From Telmatactis stephensoni (Eukaryota; Cnidaria; Anthozoa; Actiniaria; Isophelliidae): a DNA stretch of 64,000 nt. The notes beneath the pieces are model-generated. The model did not search any database. It was not told the origin of the DNA and worked only from the letters and a program-made list of their open reading frames with translations. The position numbers were made by a program, and so were the translations under genes. Numbering within the stretch: position 1 is the first letter of the stretch; every line of letters begins with the position of its first letter. Positions 1 to 16,317 of this stretch are shown here, piece after piece. The DNA is taken from contig JALIZF010001514.1 of NCBI GenBank assembly GCA_029948255.1, positions 124,001-188,000 on the forward strand, read 5' to 3'.

Positions 1-1325
1 GTGATCGAGTTTCACTGAGGTTGCCACTAAGGAAAGACTCCCAAGCCGGGTCCCCTGTGACTAAATACGCTCCGTTCTGTACATACAACGCATGCGTACG
101 TTGCAGTAGGATGTCGAGTGTTTTCGGCCGAGCTGATCCGCATTTCAAAGCTAGAGCTGTATAGAATCTACTAAAAAAGCTGAAATACACTTGAAAATGT
201 TAAAAATCAACAAAAACACCAACAATATTTATTCAACAGTATCTCTAATGCGAATGTAGAGCTCCAGTCGTCAAGGGATGCAGGCATATAAAAGCGATTG
301 TTTAAATGACGGGGACAGCAAGAAATGGATGGTAAAAGCCAACTTAAATATAAGAATATGCTGTTTTTATTTGGCATCTACATAAAATCATTACTTGAGT
401 CTTAATACATATACACCTGATATACACCCCACTTTTATTTCAATGCAAAGGGTGATTAGTTCGGCTGTTTGTGGGAAAACCATAGTCCAGACCCAGGCCT
501 CTTTTTACCCCGTTCCGCTTCGGTAAAACAGAGTCCAGAAGAACTTGTATGCGTATATGAACAACCAGACGCCGTAAAGTTTTGGTGTGACCTGGTTACT
601 GGGCGCTGCTCTGATCGATTGCCCGGGGTGCCTGTGGTAAAATCAAGATCGCATCATGAATCGTTTACCGCGCACGTTGGCCTTTGCGTATCCAATTAAC
701 TAAAATGGGGAAGATATCGGGTCTGTGGCTCACAATCCTTTTTGAAAGATCTATATTTGGGCAAATTATAAAAGGTATCGCTTTAATTAGCGGTTGGAAT
801 CATTGAAACTGTTATCCCACGAACGTACCCTGCTCTTACCGACAGTTAAGCTAAGGAAAATAGTTATCTTTCAGTATACGTATCATCATCATCATCATTT
901 TTTTTGCAAGTTGAAAGTTCTGATAGTCAAAGCTCGACACGTGTCAAGAAAGTAAAATTAAAATAACGTTTGCTTATTCTTTCTTTCGCTTTTACTATAG
1001 GTTCTTCTTTACAATTCCCGCGTGCGTACAGATCTGCCGGCTAGATAGAGATATTTCGAGCAAATTCAGTGTCCATTCAAACAGTGACCAAAAATTCAAA
1101 GAGTGTGCGCGCACGTGCTGTGTGCATATTTAGAGATTCGCAATATACACACGTCCTGCGGCCAATGAGAGCGAGCGTTATGTGATGGTTATTTTATAAA
1201 TACTATTTGGTGCTTTGAGTTTTTGTTCTCTATTTCACTTTTATTGTGTACACTAGTCTAATATATTTCAAAACCACAAAATAATAAGAAATAGCTTTGT
1301 ACATGAAATGACGAAAGTTGAGGTA
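1..1325. other. Intergenic DNA downstream of NDUFS3
   Basis: I see no gene here. The open frame at 469-699 has no family resemblance, no introns and no homologous motif. A short TCA run lies near 885-898, followed by a T run. The part from about 1000 to 1205 belongs to a dispersed repeat described separately. The NDUFS3 3' end and polyadenylation site should lie just below 1326. Confidence 0.5.
1000..1205. repeat. Dispersed GC-rich repeat with CCAAT and TATA-like tail
   Basis: The stretch contains the words ACAATTCCCGCGTGC and GTGCGCGCACGTGCTGTGTG, then GGCCAATGAGAGCGAGCG and TTATTTTATAAATA. The same order of words is seen at about 29325-29560, and parts recur near 34555-34575 and 35005-35050. 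It is therefore a repeat family and not a unique promoter. The class is unknown. Confidence 0.5.
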
Positions 1326-5477
<4,152 letters not shown>

Positions 5478-5752
5478 CTTGGATTCCGTGGTTTTCACGC
5501 AAGCGCGGACACAGGCAGCCCAGGCACTTCTTCCACAGGTAACCCAGGCTAATTACTTGTAAAGAGATATGTGTAATAAATATGGCTTCTCCTCAACTAT
5601 ACAATTTACCTCTGAAATTGTGGAAATAAAGCTTAGAATTTAAGAAAACAAGTTTACTTACCGTCTCGTCTTGACATTTGTCGATTTTGTGCGTTTATAA
5701 GCCATTTTAGGTACCCCCTCCCGTTCCCCTACGTAAATATTTATTTATTTAG

Positions 5753-5984
5753 AGAGTGGATTTCGTATGAAAACTACGGCACGGATTGTGCCGTGGTGTG
5801 CCCGTGTCCGTGCCGTGCCGTGTTTGCTTGTTTTGATTGGATCACTCCAAAAGCACGACGGTGTTCGGGAATTGTGATTGGTTAGCTAAAAAAAAGCCAT
5901 TCTCAAGCCCCGTGACCGTGCCGTGGCCGTACCGTGTGTCGGTGTTTTGATTGGTTCAGGCAGTACAGTATGACCGTGTTCTTA
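5753..5984. mobile_element. Partial copy of CACGGCACGG foldback MITE
   Basis: It begins with GAGTGGATTTCGTATGAAAA and is filled with permutations of the GTGCCGTGCCGTG word, like the complete copy that follows at 5985-6175. The opposite end is missing or too diverged, so this is probably an older, truncated copy. Confidence 0.45.
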
Positions 5985-6175
5985 GAGTGGATTTCGTATG
6001 ACTTTGAAAAACTACGGCACGGTCACGGCACGGCACGGCCACGGTACGGAACCTCGCCTGCTGATTTCTTTACAAATTTCTAAAGAAATCAGCAGGCGAG
6101 GTTCCGTACCGTGGCCGTGCCGTGCCGTGACCGTGCCGTGTGCCGTGGTTTTTCAAAGTCATACGAAATCCACTC
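5985..6175. mobile_element. Foldback MITE, nearly perfect palindrome, TA target duplication
   Basis: The whole element is an inverted repeat. The left arm, beginning GAGTGGATTTCGTATGACTT, returns almost base for base as the right arm, with a short AT-rich loop near 6070-6082. TA flanks both ends (5983-5984 and 6176-6177). A related element at 12361-12505 has the same end structure. The arms are rich in CACGGCACGG words. No coding capacity. Confidence 0.75.
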
Positions 6176-6184
6176 TAATAGGCC

Positions 6185-6592
6185 ATATGCACTAACAGGT
6201 CACGTGACCCTATCTCCCCTAAATCAAGCAGCACCGTCAAAATAAACTCCAAAACTAGAAAGCGCACCTCGATATTAGTAAAAGTACCAAGTTTCAGCTC
6301 ATAAGGTGTAATACAGGAGAAATGACAGTAAATTTAAGATTGGACATTTTCTTAAGATTCGTTCGGAAAAACGCGTTGGATGGCAAGCTCATGCCATCCA
6401 ACGCGTCTTTTCGAACGAATCTTAAGAAAATATCCAATTTTAAATTTGCTGTCGTTTTTTCTCTTATTCATCTTATAAACTGAAACTTTGCACTTTTACT
6501 AATATCGAGGTACTCTTTCTATTTCTGGCGTTCATTTTGACGGTACTGCTTGATTTAGGGGAGATAAGGTCACGTGACCTGTTAGTGCATAT
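6185..6592. mobile_element. Foldback MITE inserted in the transposon's left end
   Basis: The arms are inverted copies starting ATATGCACTAACAGGTCACG and meet near 6391 at a GATGGCA/TGCCATC centre. The arms differ at a modest number of positions. GCC is present on both sides (6182-6184 and 6593-6595), and the second GCC is the first three bases of the ISL2EU inverted end. This suggests insertion into that terminus with a 3-bp duplication. Confidence 0.65.
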
Positions 6593-6658
6593 GCCGACTT
6601 TCATGACCCATAATGCCTTGCGGTAAATTCAAAATGGCGGACGCCAAAACACGAATTT

Positions 6659-8612
6659 GTGGGGAAAAGTGAAAATGAAGATAAAACGTTGAAAAATATC
6701 ACCGAAAGAGAAAAAAACATAGCATTTTTACTTTCTATTGGCCAGAAGACATCAGGAACGAACGAGGAAATCCAAAAACGAGTTGATCTTTTCAGAAATC
6801 AGCCAGAACTTACCAGCTTGATAGAGAAGGATGTTAAAGCAAGACAACGAACGTCAAAAATTTTTGGGAGAGAACTTAATAAAAACGATGTCCCATTACC
6901 AGAAGAGCCATGGAAAACAGGACCTTTTCCAACTTTTACTGAGGAACAGCTAAGCCAATATGCTTTATCTAAATTGCCTGGCAGGAAAAGCATGCTTGAA
7001 AAAGGAGAACGATTTTTCAACAGTAGAAAAGTAAGCTAAATTCGTGACTAAAGTTTTAAATTCATATAAATTTAATGCAGTATTTCGTATTTGTCTTCAT
7101 AGATAGTTACAATGCGTGTCCTGCAAAGAAATAATGAAACCTGGGTGCGTGCATGGGTACGGCAATCGTATGGGTCAATTCAAAGACCAGCTTATGTGAA
7201 GTTTAATGACAAAGGTTCAGCAGTTGGAGGTTCATGCATTTGCACTGTTGGTTTGTCTGGGTTGTGTGCACATGTTATTGCTTTACTCTATCAGCTTATA
7301 CATGTAACCAAAACAGGATCTCTCAAATTAGAAATTCAGTGCACAAACAAGCCACAAAAATGGCACAAGAAAGGATCAAACTCTAGCAACAAACAGTATG
7401 CACCTGTGCAACAAATTGATATCAAGTCAGCAAGAAAGAGAAAGGATCAACAATCTCAAAACAAAACAAATAAAAAGAAGAAAGCAGCTCCCAAAAAACG
7501 AAATCTGTGTGAAAAAGTAGCCAGAATGTCTAAGGAACTTACCAAAGTTGAAGTTGAAACACATTTTTTGTTGACAATTGGTAAAAACAAAACATTGAGA
7601 GAAAAAAGTGGACTTTATCCATTACTAGCTGATCGGTATGTAACTCAAGCAGCAGCAAAAGACCATGATTACTGCCTTCCACCTCCAACCAAAGCTGAAG
7701 AAGTGGTAACAGAGAGGTCCTTAGATGTTCCTGATCCATCTGTGATAGAACCAGCAATGATATGCTCATCTGTAATATTATATTATCCAGTCAAACAGAG
7801 ATCAAATGAATGGTTTTATCTAAGAAATAATAAAATAACTGCCTCAGTAGCTTCAGATTTGATTGGTATAGGAGGATCTGCAAAATTTGAAGAATCTTGG
7901 ACTGTACTTAGAGGCCAAACTCAAGGAAAACCAATGAATTTCATCAACTTTCAAAGAGGGATAGAGTATGAAGATGAGGCACGCAACGTATTTATGAGAG
8001 ATACTGGTAAGTATTTTTTTGAGAAAATAAATATAATACCAGAGTCAGGAAAAAACAAAACAATTTTTAAATAAGCACTAATTCCAATTCATCCAATTCA
8101 TAATTTCTTCTCTTTGCACTTATATAGGTATTACAGTTTCTGAGTGTGGTATATTCTTTCGAGATGGGATTGGGGCAAGTCCTGATGGTCTACTACTTCA
8201 GGACTATCTATTAGAAATTAAAACAAGAAGCTTCAATACAAAATGCCCTCTACATAATTTGGAAAAATATCACCTGGTGCAGTGCCAGCTGCAAATGCAC
8301 TGCTCCGGTAGAGGGAATACTATTGTTATGTCCTATCACCCAGAAAGCCATTCCCATAATTTATTTTTGGTTAAATATAATTCTGAATTTACAACAGTAT
8401 TAATTACATGCCTTGCTTCAATGTTTTCCTTCTCACCCTTACAAGATTCCCACCGATGGGATTCATCATGCCAAAAATTAGCAGCTTTGTGGGAAAAAAA
8501 TGCTGGTACTATTCCTGATTTTAAGTCACTACTGCCCCTGAGGTCTTGGATTGGTCAGTTAATTAAGAATATTACCCCCTTATCAAATGTGAAGGCATTG
8601 CTTAATGTTTAG
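6659..8612 (+). CDS. Transposon-encoded SWIM zinc finger and YqaJ-type nuclease
   Basis: Accessory protein of the ISL2EU-like element. Exons 6659-7030, 7103-8006 and 8128-8612 join at GT-AG sites in phase, giving about 586 aa. A SWIM-type zinc finger (CIC at about 169-171, CAH at about 179-181) is followed by a Lys-rich linker. A YqaJ/lambda-exonuclease fold covers about 357-560, with RSNEWFYLR and ITAS, then RGIEYEDEA, GASPDGLLL, LEIK and QCQLQM. These supply the acidic, Glu-x-Lys and Gln positions expected for a metal-dependent nuclease. The true start is unsure: the frame opens at a GTG, and the nearby ATG at 6634 is out of frame, so an upstream spliced start or a small lesion is possible. 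It converges on the transposase gene. Its role in transposition is not established. Confidence 0.8.
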
Positions 8613-9049
8613 GCTAAGCAATGATAATGTGATGTTAAATAGCAAAGAACAAAACAAACTCACAAATGCACTGCATAGCAGTTCTATAATCTGCTAAACA
8701 AACAAGCAATGTTTACTACAAGTAAATTAATATTCATAGCATTTCTGTAGTTCTTATAAATGTTACTTTCTTTTAGAGAGGCATGCATTATTCATATATC
8801 ACATCTTTAATTTTTATATTGCCAACCAAGGAATTAGACTATATAAACAATAATTAACTTTTAAAATTAACTTAAGTTTGTACTGAAAACCACCTATAGG
8901 CTTAATATGCATAATTTGAGGTTTGATCCTTTCCAGTCCTCTAAATGTAATCTTCTATTCCTTCTACAAAAAACAAAAACAAAAATAATATTTATGGTTA
9001 ATAGAAAACCTTGGACTAACTGTCTTTATTATATACTTAGATAGTATGC

Positions 9050-9450
9050 ATGTTTTGATTGGTCAAGAGCTGTGTTCTATTAATGGATGGAGCACCATGT
9101 TGACCGTTGCGTGCGCGAGACCAAAGTTTCGTATTTTTCAAGCAGTTTTCTTCCACTGAGCATGTGCACTTTGTCTCAGACAGCAAGCAGCAAGTTTTTC
9201 AGCTAAAATTTGATAAAGAACTATATAAGTATGTAATAAAGCAAATAGAAGAGGATTTGCCGTGCTCCATTAAGTAATATAGCACTTGCAATGTGAGGAG
9301 CGCACTCAAGAAGTGAGCAGAAGCACTCGCTTTCAGCTCTTGCTTCTCCCATTCTTTCATGCTCTCATCACTTTCCATCATGCTCTATTACTAAATAATA
9401 AAGTTGATTGATTGATGATTACTAAACAGAGCACAGTAAATCCTCTTCTA
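9050..9450. other. Space between the two convergent transposon genes
   Basis: The words AGAGGATTT and GTGCTC recur in inverted order near 9250-9275 and 9430-9450, so a small palindromic insertion may lie here. Both transposon genes must terminate in this stretch. No further gene is seen. Confidence 0.3.
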
Positions 9451-11363
9451 TTAATTTGTTAATTGTTGTTGCATACTTACTGGTCCAACTTTACAAAGTA
9501 TGTTAGTAAGGTGGGCCAAGAAGACCCAAACACTGTTTAGAAGATCGACACGTGAGCTTGGCCATATTGTATTCAGTATGGAAAAATCCCGTACATAACC
9601 AATCCTGTAGTTGCATAAAGATATTTTATTAATAACTAATATATATTCATAGATAACATATTAAAGCATTCTTACCATCTCTCAACATGTATCCTTAAAC
9701 ACGCTATTTTAAAATTAGCGTCACACTCTCCAACTGTGAACTGGTTACCAGATTTCATAGGGGGTCTGTTTTGCATTCCCCCCTTTTCTGCTAGTTGCTC
9801 TGAAATTGTAAAGCCTAGAAAGGGACAAAGTACAATACCTGTCAATGAAAGCAAACTGTACATATATGACTATTATTTATTTGATTCATCCATATTTATA
9901 TTTTGTATCTATATAATTTAAAATATTATATTCATAGATCATATTTATATTATATTTATTATACTATATTAAATAACCCTAATTTTCTCATCTTATAAGC
10001 CCTCAGCAATTTGATTTTCCAGGTAAATATTGTCCACATAATCAAATTTCTGAGGATTTGGCATTTGAAAATCAATAAATTTCATTTTTATTCCAATTGT
10101 TGCAATTGCAATCTGTACATTCAAATATTTTATTTGAAAATAAAGAAAACACATTCAAATTTATGTGATTATAGTACCTTTATCTGTGAGAACGCCATCA
10201 TGACACAACACATTGTCTAGGGCTCCAGTCATATCAGTGATAGCAGTGTCAGTTATGGAGCCAGGGTACACATCTGGGATCTTGGCTGCGGTGCCGTGGG
10301 GGGTTAGACAGACTAATGCCTTTACTGTATGAGAGTTTTTGTAGTCTGAAAAAAACAACTCATTCATCAAGAGGTCTGAAAATCCAGTAGTTTTAATTTC
10401 AGTTGCATCTAGGACCAAAACTGTATGTGAGTAGCCAAGGTTTTTGTAGGCTTTAGGCATCATGTCCTTGATAAGACATTTTGGATGAGAGAGATCAAGC
10501 TTGGAGAATACAGCATGGCCAAAAGTCATCCAGGCTTCAAAAATCCTACCCATTGTCACTTCTGAAATGTTAAGTATCCAAGCTATTACTCCTAGGTGTA
10601 AGGCATGTCTGCAAACAATTAGACAAGCAAGCAACTCATTCTCTTTAGTCAATTTTCGATGACAGTCTTCACTTTCTTTACAGCCCTCATAGGTAAGTAA
10701 ATAAAGAAATGGTTTAAAACAGTCAAATACAGTTAAAAATTCTTCTCTTTGTAGACCACACAAATACTTGAAGCGATCCATAGAGATGGATTTCCAGTGA
10801 AATTCCCTCCTTTGTTCTCGCATTGATTTTAACATTTCTTCCACATTTTGTTTTTCCCTTGTCAATTTAGAGAGTTTTTCCATTAGCTCTTGCTTTTCAC
10901 AGTTAGATATCTCGTTTGCAGCTCTGAGGATGGCATTTTGTTGTGTAAGTTCTTCTATTTCTCTTTTCAGACTCTCAACTTCAATTTTAAAGTCTGAATT
11001 GTCCTGTTTTAACTCGTCCAGCTTTTGTTTAAATTCATCTTTGAGGGTTGATTTTGCTGTTCTCACTCGTTTAGAGCTTCGTTTATATGGTAAAATGCGT
11101 TTCTTTTTTACATCTGAACCACTTACTTTATCCTGCCACACTTTTGGAACTCTTACATCGGGCATGTGCTTGAAGTTTTCTCGTTCTTGGCTCCAGTGAA
11201 GCGAGCAAATGACTGCTGTCTGCCAGTTAACCGAATCAGTTTTGAAGAAAGCATCGTAGTCTTTTTGTAAAATCTTCGGGATTCTGAAGTATTTTAAACC
11301 TTCTATTCTTGTTGAGTAGTTACTCCTACAACCTGCTACAAAACAATTCCAGTGCTTTGGCAT
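9451..11363 (-). CDS. THAP-domain DDE transposase (ISL2EU/Harbinger-like)
   Basis: Exons in minus order 11363-10178, 9814-9676 and 9604-9451 join at GT-AG sites in matching phase, giving 492 aa with no internal stop. An N-terminal THAP zinc finger (C7, C12, then CSLH; about 1-85) should bind DNA. It is followed by a basic segment and a coiled coil (about 100-190). A DDE_Tnp_4-type catalytic domain follows, with D319 (VLVLDATEIK), D394 (LTDKGF) and E440 (RIHVERW), so the full triad is present. The splice after LTDK is needed: the unspliced frame ends at once, while the spliced product continues GFTISEQLAEKGG as family members do. The last exon reads YVRDFSILNTIWP, a family hallmark. An alternative donor GTAAGT lies just before the stop. 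Likely a potentially active transposase. Confidence 0.87.
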
Positions 11364-12360
11364 TTTTCATCGGCAAACACTAAAAAACACACTAAAAAAT
11401 GACGAAACTACACGAAACATGCAATTTCCCCACAAACTGTCCGCCATTTTGAATTTACCGCAAGGTATTATGGGTCATGAAAGTCGGCAGACCGCTTTCA
11501 AGAAGATCGCGGACGGACTTGAAAACGAGGCATTTTCGGGCAATGTCAACAAAATAGCAGAAATTAAAGATTTTTCTGAACAGACGATTCAAAAACACTG
11601 ATCACATTTTAAGACCTCATGGAAAAATCATTACTTCTATCATTACATATCGACAACTGAATCCATGTAGAATTCCGCTGATATAAAGAATATACTGTTT
11701 TTGGCGACTTTCTGACATTAAAATCGATCACTGAGTCAAAGTTCCCCGAGAAATCCCCACAACAGAGCATTGATAAAAGGAGAAAATAAATGCTTCAATT
11801 GAAGAATAACTCATAAAAACATTCAAGATTCAATAGAAACTAATTTATTGATCATTTTGTTTATTAGAGTATTAATGTTTTTGTACAATAAAGTCATAAA
11901 ATTCTCAACTTACAGCTGTTTTAGTGAAACATCCAATCCAGACATGATAAAGAATAAAAGAAAATACCTTATAAAAAGCCTTTTTCGTAGTCAGCTGCTA
12001 GCCCTTGACAGAGCCGAAACGGCTCAGCTGATATCGCCCTTCAGGACTCTGTTCTTTTGGCTTCATAGCCAGAAATGAAAGACCAGATAGCTAGAGCAAA
12101 ATCATTACAAAGCTGGAACCTTTAGTTTTGTCTTACAGCTTAAATGACAGACGCAAAAAGGTGTTATTTTAGCCCTATAACTTCCAAAGTTTCTGTCAGA
12201 AACAAGTGTGCCCGAAAATACCTCGTTTTCAAGTCGTGCCCGCGATACTTTTGTCAGTGGTCTACGCATCTCGGAAATGGTCTATTAGCCTGGGTTACCT
12301 GTGCTTCTTCTGAAAAAATGCGCGCGCTTGTTATGCATGGGTTTCCTGTGGTATTAAATA

Positions 12361-12505
12361 GAGTCGTTTTCGTATGAGTGGGAACACTGTACGGTTACGA
12401 TACGATACGGTTACGGCACGAATTTCGAATGTTTTTATAGACATTACGGCACTGACACGGTCACGGTACGGCGCGGTAAGTTTCCCACTCATACGAAAAC
12501 GACTC
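12361..12505. mobile_element. Foldback MITE with TA target duplication
   Basis: Inverted ends GAGTCGTTTTCGTATGAGTG and complement, with TA on each side (12359-12360 and 12506-12507). The interior repeats GGTTACGATACG and GGTCACGGTACGG words. Clearly related in design to the element at 5985-6175 but diverged in sequence. Non-coding. Confidence 0.7.
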
Positions 12506-13316
12506 TATCCTCCCGGTATCCCACGGGACGAGCGCGCGCTTATTGTGAATGGGTTTCCTGTGGCGATCCCGCGGGACAAAGTTAGTTTTGTGAGAAGGTA
12601 CGAAACACGAGTCACGTGACAAAAACATTTTCGCTTGTATTTCACCAGCTAAGAAAGAAAATATCGATTTTTCTTCGAATATGTAAACAAAGTATTTATG
12701 TCCAAACAACTTAAAAGTTTGAGTGTTCAAAGTTTGCTATTTGACGAGAATTTCACCTGGGAAGCTTCGACTCGCGATGGACGGATGTGCCCCAGGTTGA
12801 TTGGACACATTTCCGTGAAGCGCTCGGGATTTTTCACTCGTTGAGTTGTCGAGGGACGTAGGATAGCTATCGTGAGTACACGAGAGTTTTCCGAAATCTA
12901 AAAAAGTTTTCGGAATTTCATACCAATGAATGAAAAACGCTCACAAGTTTACTTGAAACGGTGCTAGTTTTGGACTACAAAATTACTTCTTTGAAGAAGT
13001 TTTTGAAAATTTCATAAAATTTTTTAAAGTTATTAATGATAGGGATAAACAAAATTGGACGACCGCGTAGCGGGAGTCCAATTTGTTTATTCCGAGTATG
13101 ATTATAGACAGAATTGGACGACACGAAGTCCTGTTACCAATTAATCATAACTATTACAACTTCCGAGAAAAATATTTTCATGTTAATCAATGCTAAGCGC
13201 AACTAAAATGACCAAATTTTGCTGAAAAAGCGAGAAAAAATAGCGAAAAATCTCTTGAGCGCGCGCTTAATGGCGTAGCGATTACGTAACTGCGCACGCT
13301 CAAAATGCAAAATCTG

Positions 13317-14385
13317 ATTCACCTTCCCGGAGTTTCCCAGAATTCTTTATGATTTGCGCGCGCAAGCGAGGTCAGGGGACAAAAATATTAAGAAATTATA
13401 GCATTTATTGGGAACTCTTGCATTTATACGAGAAAAACGTTGATTATGTCATAACAGAAGTAGTAGAAACTTTAGAGAATTTCTTCACAACCATTCTTAT
13501 GAACCGTTATCGGAGTTTATAGGTACTATACTCGTTTTTTGGCGAATTTTTCCAGTGTATCTAAGACTTGTTTTAATTCCGTAGTTTTGCAGTGCGCATC
13601 TCTACTGCGCATAGCATAGTTCAGCCTATTTTGATTTGTTTGATTGTAAAAGATATATATTTGACTTAAAATGGTGCAAGCTTTAGTCTTATGAAGTTTT
13701 GAACAGTAGACACGCTCTAAGAGGCGCTATAGTGGTTACTCGCCTCAGTCCTCTTCGGTCACAGGCTGTTTACGACGTCTTGTTTCACACTTTAGCGCGT
13801 CGTAGCGCGGAAACGAGCACGGGCACCTATTCTTTTTATTTTTGCAAATCATCGGTAATAAGGTTCTCTATCACATATATAATTATTGTCAAGATTCCAT
13901 TTCCAGTTTTTTAGATATTTTATAAAACGTGCGGTCAGAAGGTGCTTTCACGCTGCTTCAAGGCACGTACTATCAACCAATTTTACATTCTTTCTTGTAG
14001 CAAACGCATTTTTACAACAATTTATTGCATCATAACACTAGGCTATTGCCCAAAGAGAGAAAATGAGCTCATTTTAGTCAGCTAGCACTGCTCAGATTTA
14101 AGAAATTAATAATTTTTGACGCGATTTTGATCTTCAAATCTTGAGCCCTCAAGACACAAAAGATGGTGTAGTTTAAAGCAATCTAGCGCAAAAACGGCTA
14201 CGGTGACCCCCATTTTTTATTTCATTTTTGGGATAAGCAACTCAAAAATTATCACTGTGCGAAGTTTTATGAGAATTCCATTTGTAGTTTTATTTCTACG
14301 GAATTACCTTAAGAATTTTGTCCCCTGACCTCGCTCGCGCGCGCTGAATCGTAATGAATTCTGGGAAACTCTGGGAAGGTGAATT
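13317..14385. mobile_element. 1.07-kb non-autonomous element with about 70-bp inverted ends
   Basis: The left end ATTCACCTTCCCGGAGTTTC returns inverted at 14385. The match continues inward through AGAATTC, a GCGCGCGC stretch and GAGGTCAGGGGACAAAA on both sides, with scattered differences. The interior open frames show no known domain. No target duplication is certain. Confidence 0.65.
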
Positions 14386-15338
14386 GGCTCTGGCAGCTGT
14401 CCGATTACAACTGTCCTATTACAGGTGTCCAATTTCAGCCGACTGTCAAATTACACTATCCAATTACAACCTACAGCTTGATTAGTGAAAAACAGAGCAG
14501 TCTTTCAACCAATCAGATTTGAGGAAATTGTAATAGTTTTGATTAAGCTAATGTTACGCATAAAATTTTGTTTTTTTTGCTGTGCATTTTGTCGACACTC
14601 GGTCGGTGGTCTCATAGAGAACGAAAACTTATTCCAGCTAAGAATTTGCAAAAATACATACAAGAAGATTGTAAACAGTTCAGTTATAAACAGAAATAAA
14701 GTGAGTTTTGAAACCTGTTATGTCTTTTTTGTTGTTTTCTTGGGCTTGAATTTGTTGGGCTTTGTATGTTGTCGCTCTACCCACAGGCAGCCCAGCCACT
14801 TCTCCTGAAAAAATGCGCGCGCTCGTTATAATTTGCTTGGCGCGCGCGCTCTTGTTATGCATGGGTTTCCTGTGGTAATATCCTTGACACTAGTAAAAAA
14901 CGTCTGCGCATGCGTGCATATTACGATGTTTTCTTAAGAAATGTGTGAGTTTTAGCTTGAAATGAAATGTTCGTGTTCTCGGTGTATACATAAAATTTCT
15001 CTTGTATACTTTTGTAAGACAAAGATGTTGCATTAATGAAGACATTATAAGACTTACTTTATTTCTGTTTATAACTGAACTGATTTTGCAATCAAACTAC
15101 CTCAGTGTAATTTTTTTCAATTGAAGATCACTGGCCATGCAATTAATCCTTGACACAATAACTGCAAGAAAACTCTTAAGTAAATTATTAGAGCAGAAAT
15201 GAATAGAATAATTCAAGTCATAAAATACAAAGAAATGTATGGAGTAAATCCATGAGTTGAGTCGATGACGTCACTGGCACCTAAAAAGAACGCTAAAATT
15301 CTACTTCCCTTTCGAAAATTTCTAAAAAGATATTTTAA

Positions 15339-16317
15339 GGTATCAGGGTGCCCCAAAGTTTCTCAAAAGAGTCGATTTTTACTTTTTTACATTTTCTGAT
15401 AGAATACACAATAAGCTATGATTTAGTGAAAAAATTATTTCACTGGCGATTATTAATAGCCAGTTATAAACGAAAAGCTTTTTTCCAGCTTAATCCCTGG
15501 TAATTATCTGTTGACATCACTTGTCAATTGACCTGTCATCAAGAGAGCTTGTCGGTGAAGAATATATTTGTCAAAACTATCGAAACCTTTGTAAAAAGAT
15601 TATTCAACAAGAGCCAAAGTCCAATGGGATCAAATTGCCTTGACTTCCCGCCATTTGTGTGGGAAACGTAACGAGAATTTGGTTGCCCTTTACTTCAGCT
15701 GTCATCGGGCAAGATTATTATGTGTTATAATCCCCTTGTATCAACAAACAGGTTTCTTGGCTCCAAAACACATTTTTGCGTTTTTCTCGGAAGTGAATTT
15801 ACGTTCAATTAGCCGTGTATTTTGAGTTCCCGATCAAAGGGATTTTAATGGATTCATCTGAAATTTGGCAGAGGTCGTCTTCGATAGTTGTTCTTTAAAA
15901 GTGTGTCTCCGATTTTCGATGTTTTGCTCCATTCCAAAGTTATCGTCTGTTTTGTATCGGATACAGCTATTTTGGCTGTGTTGTAACTTTAGGAACGTAT
16001 AACAGAACAACGCGGCAACTAATCAAAAATCTGAGACACTCTTTTGACAAGTGATATCTCATGATCTCAGAAAGATAGTAAACATTGTTTTCGGATCAAT
16101 ATTGATTGACCGGGAACTCCGCGAAGACACCTCGGTGAAAATTTTAATGATTCGCTCTAACCTAAAAGGAAAAAATTATTTTACGATAAAAATAATAGAA
16201 ATAGTTCCTACATTTATTCAGCTTTCTAAAAATGTATACTTTAATGGGGTTTAGACTAAAAGTTTTGGCGCAATATAGAGTTGAACGCACACTGGTCGCT
16301 AGGGGTACCCTGATACC
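15339..16317. mobile_element. 0.98-kb TTAA-flanked element (piggyBac/Kolobok-like ends)
   Basis: The short inverted ends are GGTATCAGGGTGCCCC and GGGGTACCCTGATACC. TTAA lies immediately outside on both sides (15335-15338 and 16318-16321). TTAA duplication is typical of piggyBac and Kolobok transposons. There is no transposase reading frame inside, so it would depend on a partner elsewhere. Confidence 0.7.

Larger units (their letters stand above)
6182..11488. mobile_element. ISL2EU-like DNA transposon with two open genes
   Basis: Inverted ends of about 50 bp: GCCGACTTTCATGACCCATA at 6593 onward and its complement ending at 11488, with one clear difference over the first 45 bases. Between them are two convergent genes: a SWIM/YqaJ nuclease (plus) and a THAP-DDE transposase (minus). 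This pair is the known signature of the ISL2EU group of PIF/Harbinger-related transposons. A 408-bp foldback (6185-6592), flanked by GCC on both sides, sits inside the left end. With it removed, the ends are flanked by AG at 6180-6181 and AG at 11489-11490, consistent with a 2-bp target duplication. Element length without the foldback is about 4.9 kb. Close inverted ends and open reading frames suggest a young copy. Confidence 0.8.

Noticed and set aside
12461..12730. Open frames over 12374-12730 as genes
   Set aside because: They cross a MITE palindrome and show no domain or splice support.
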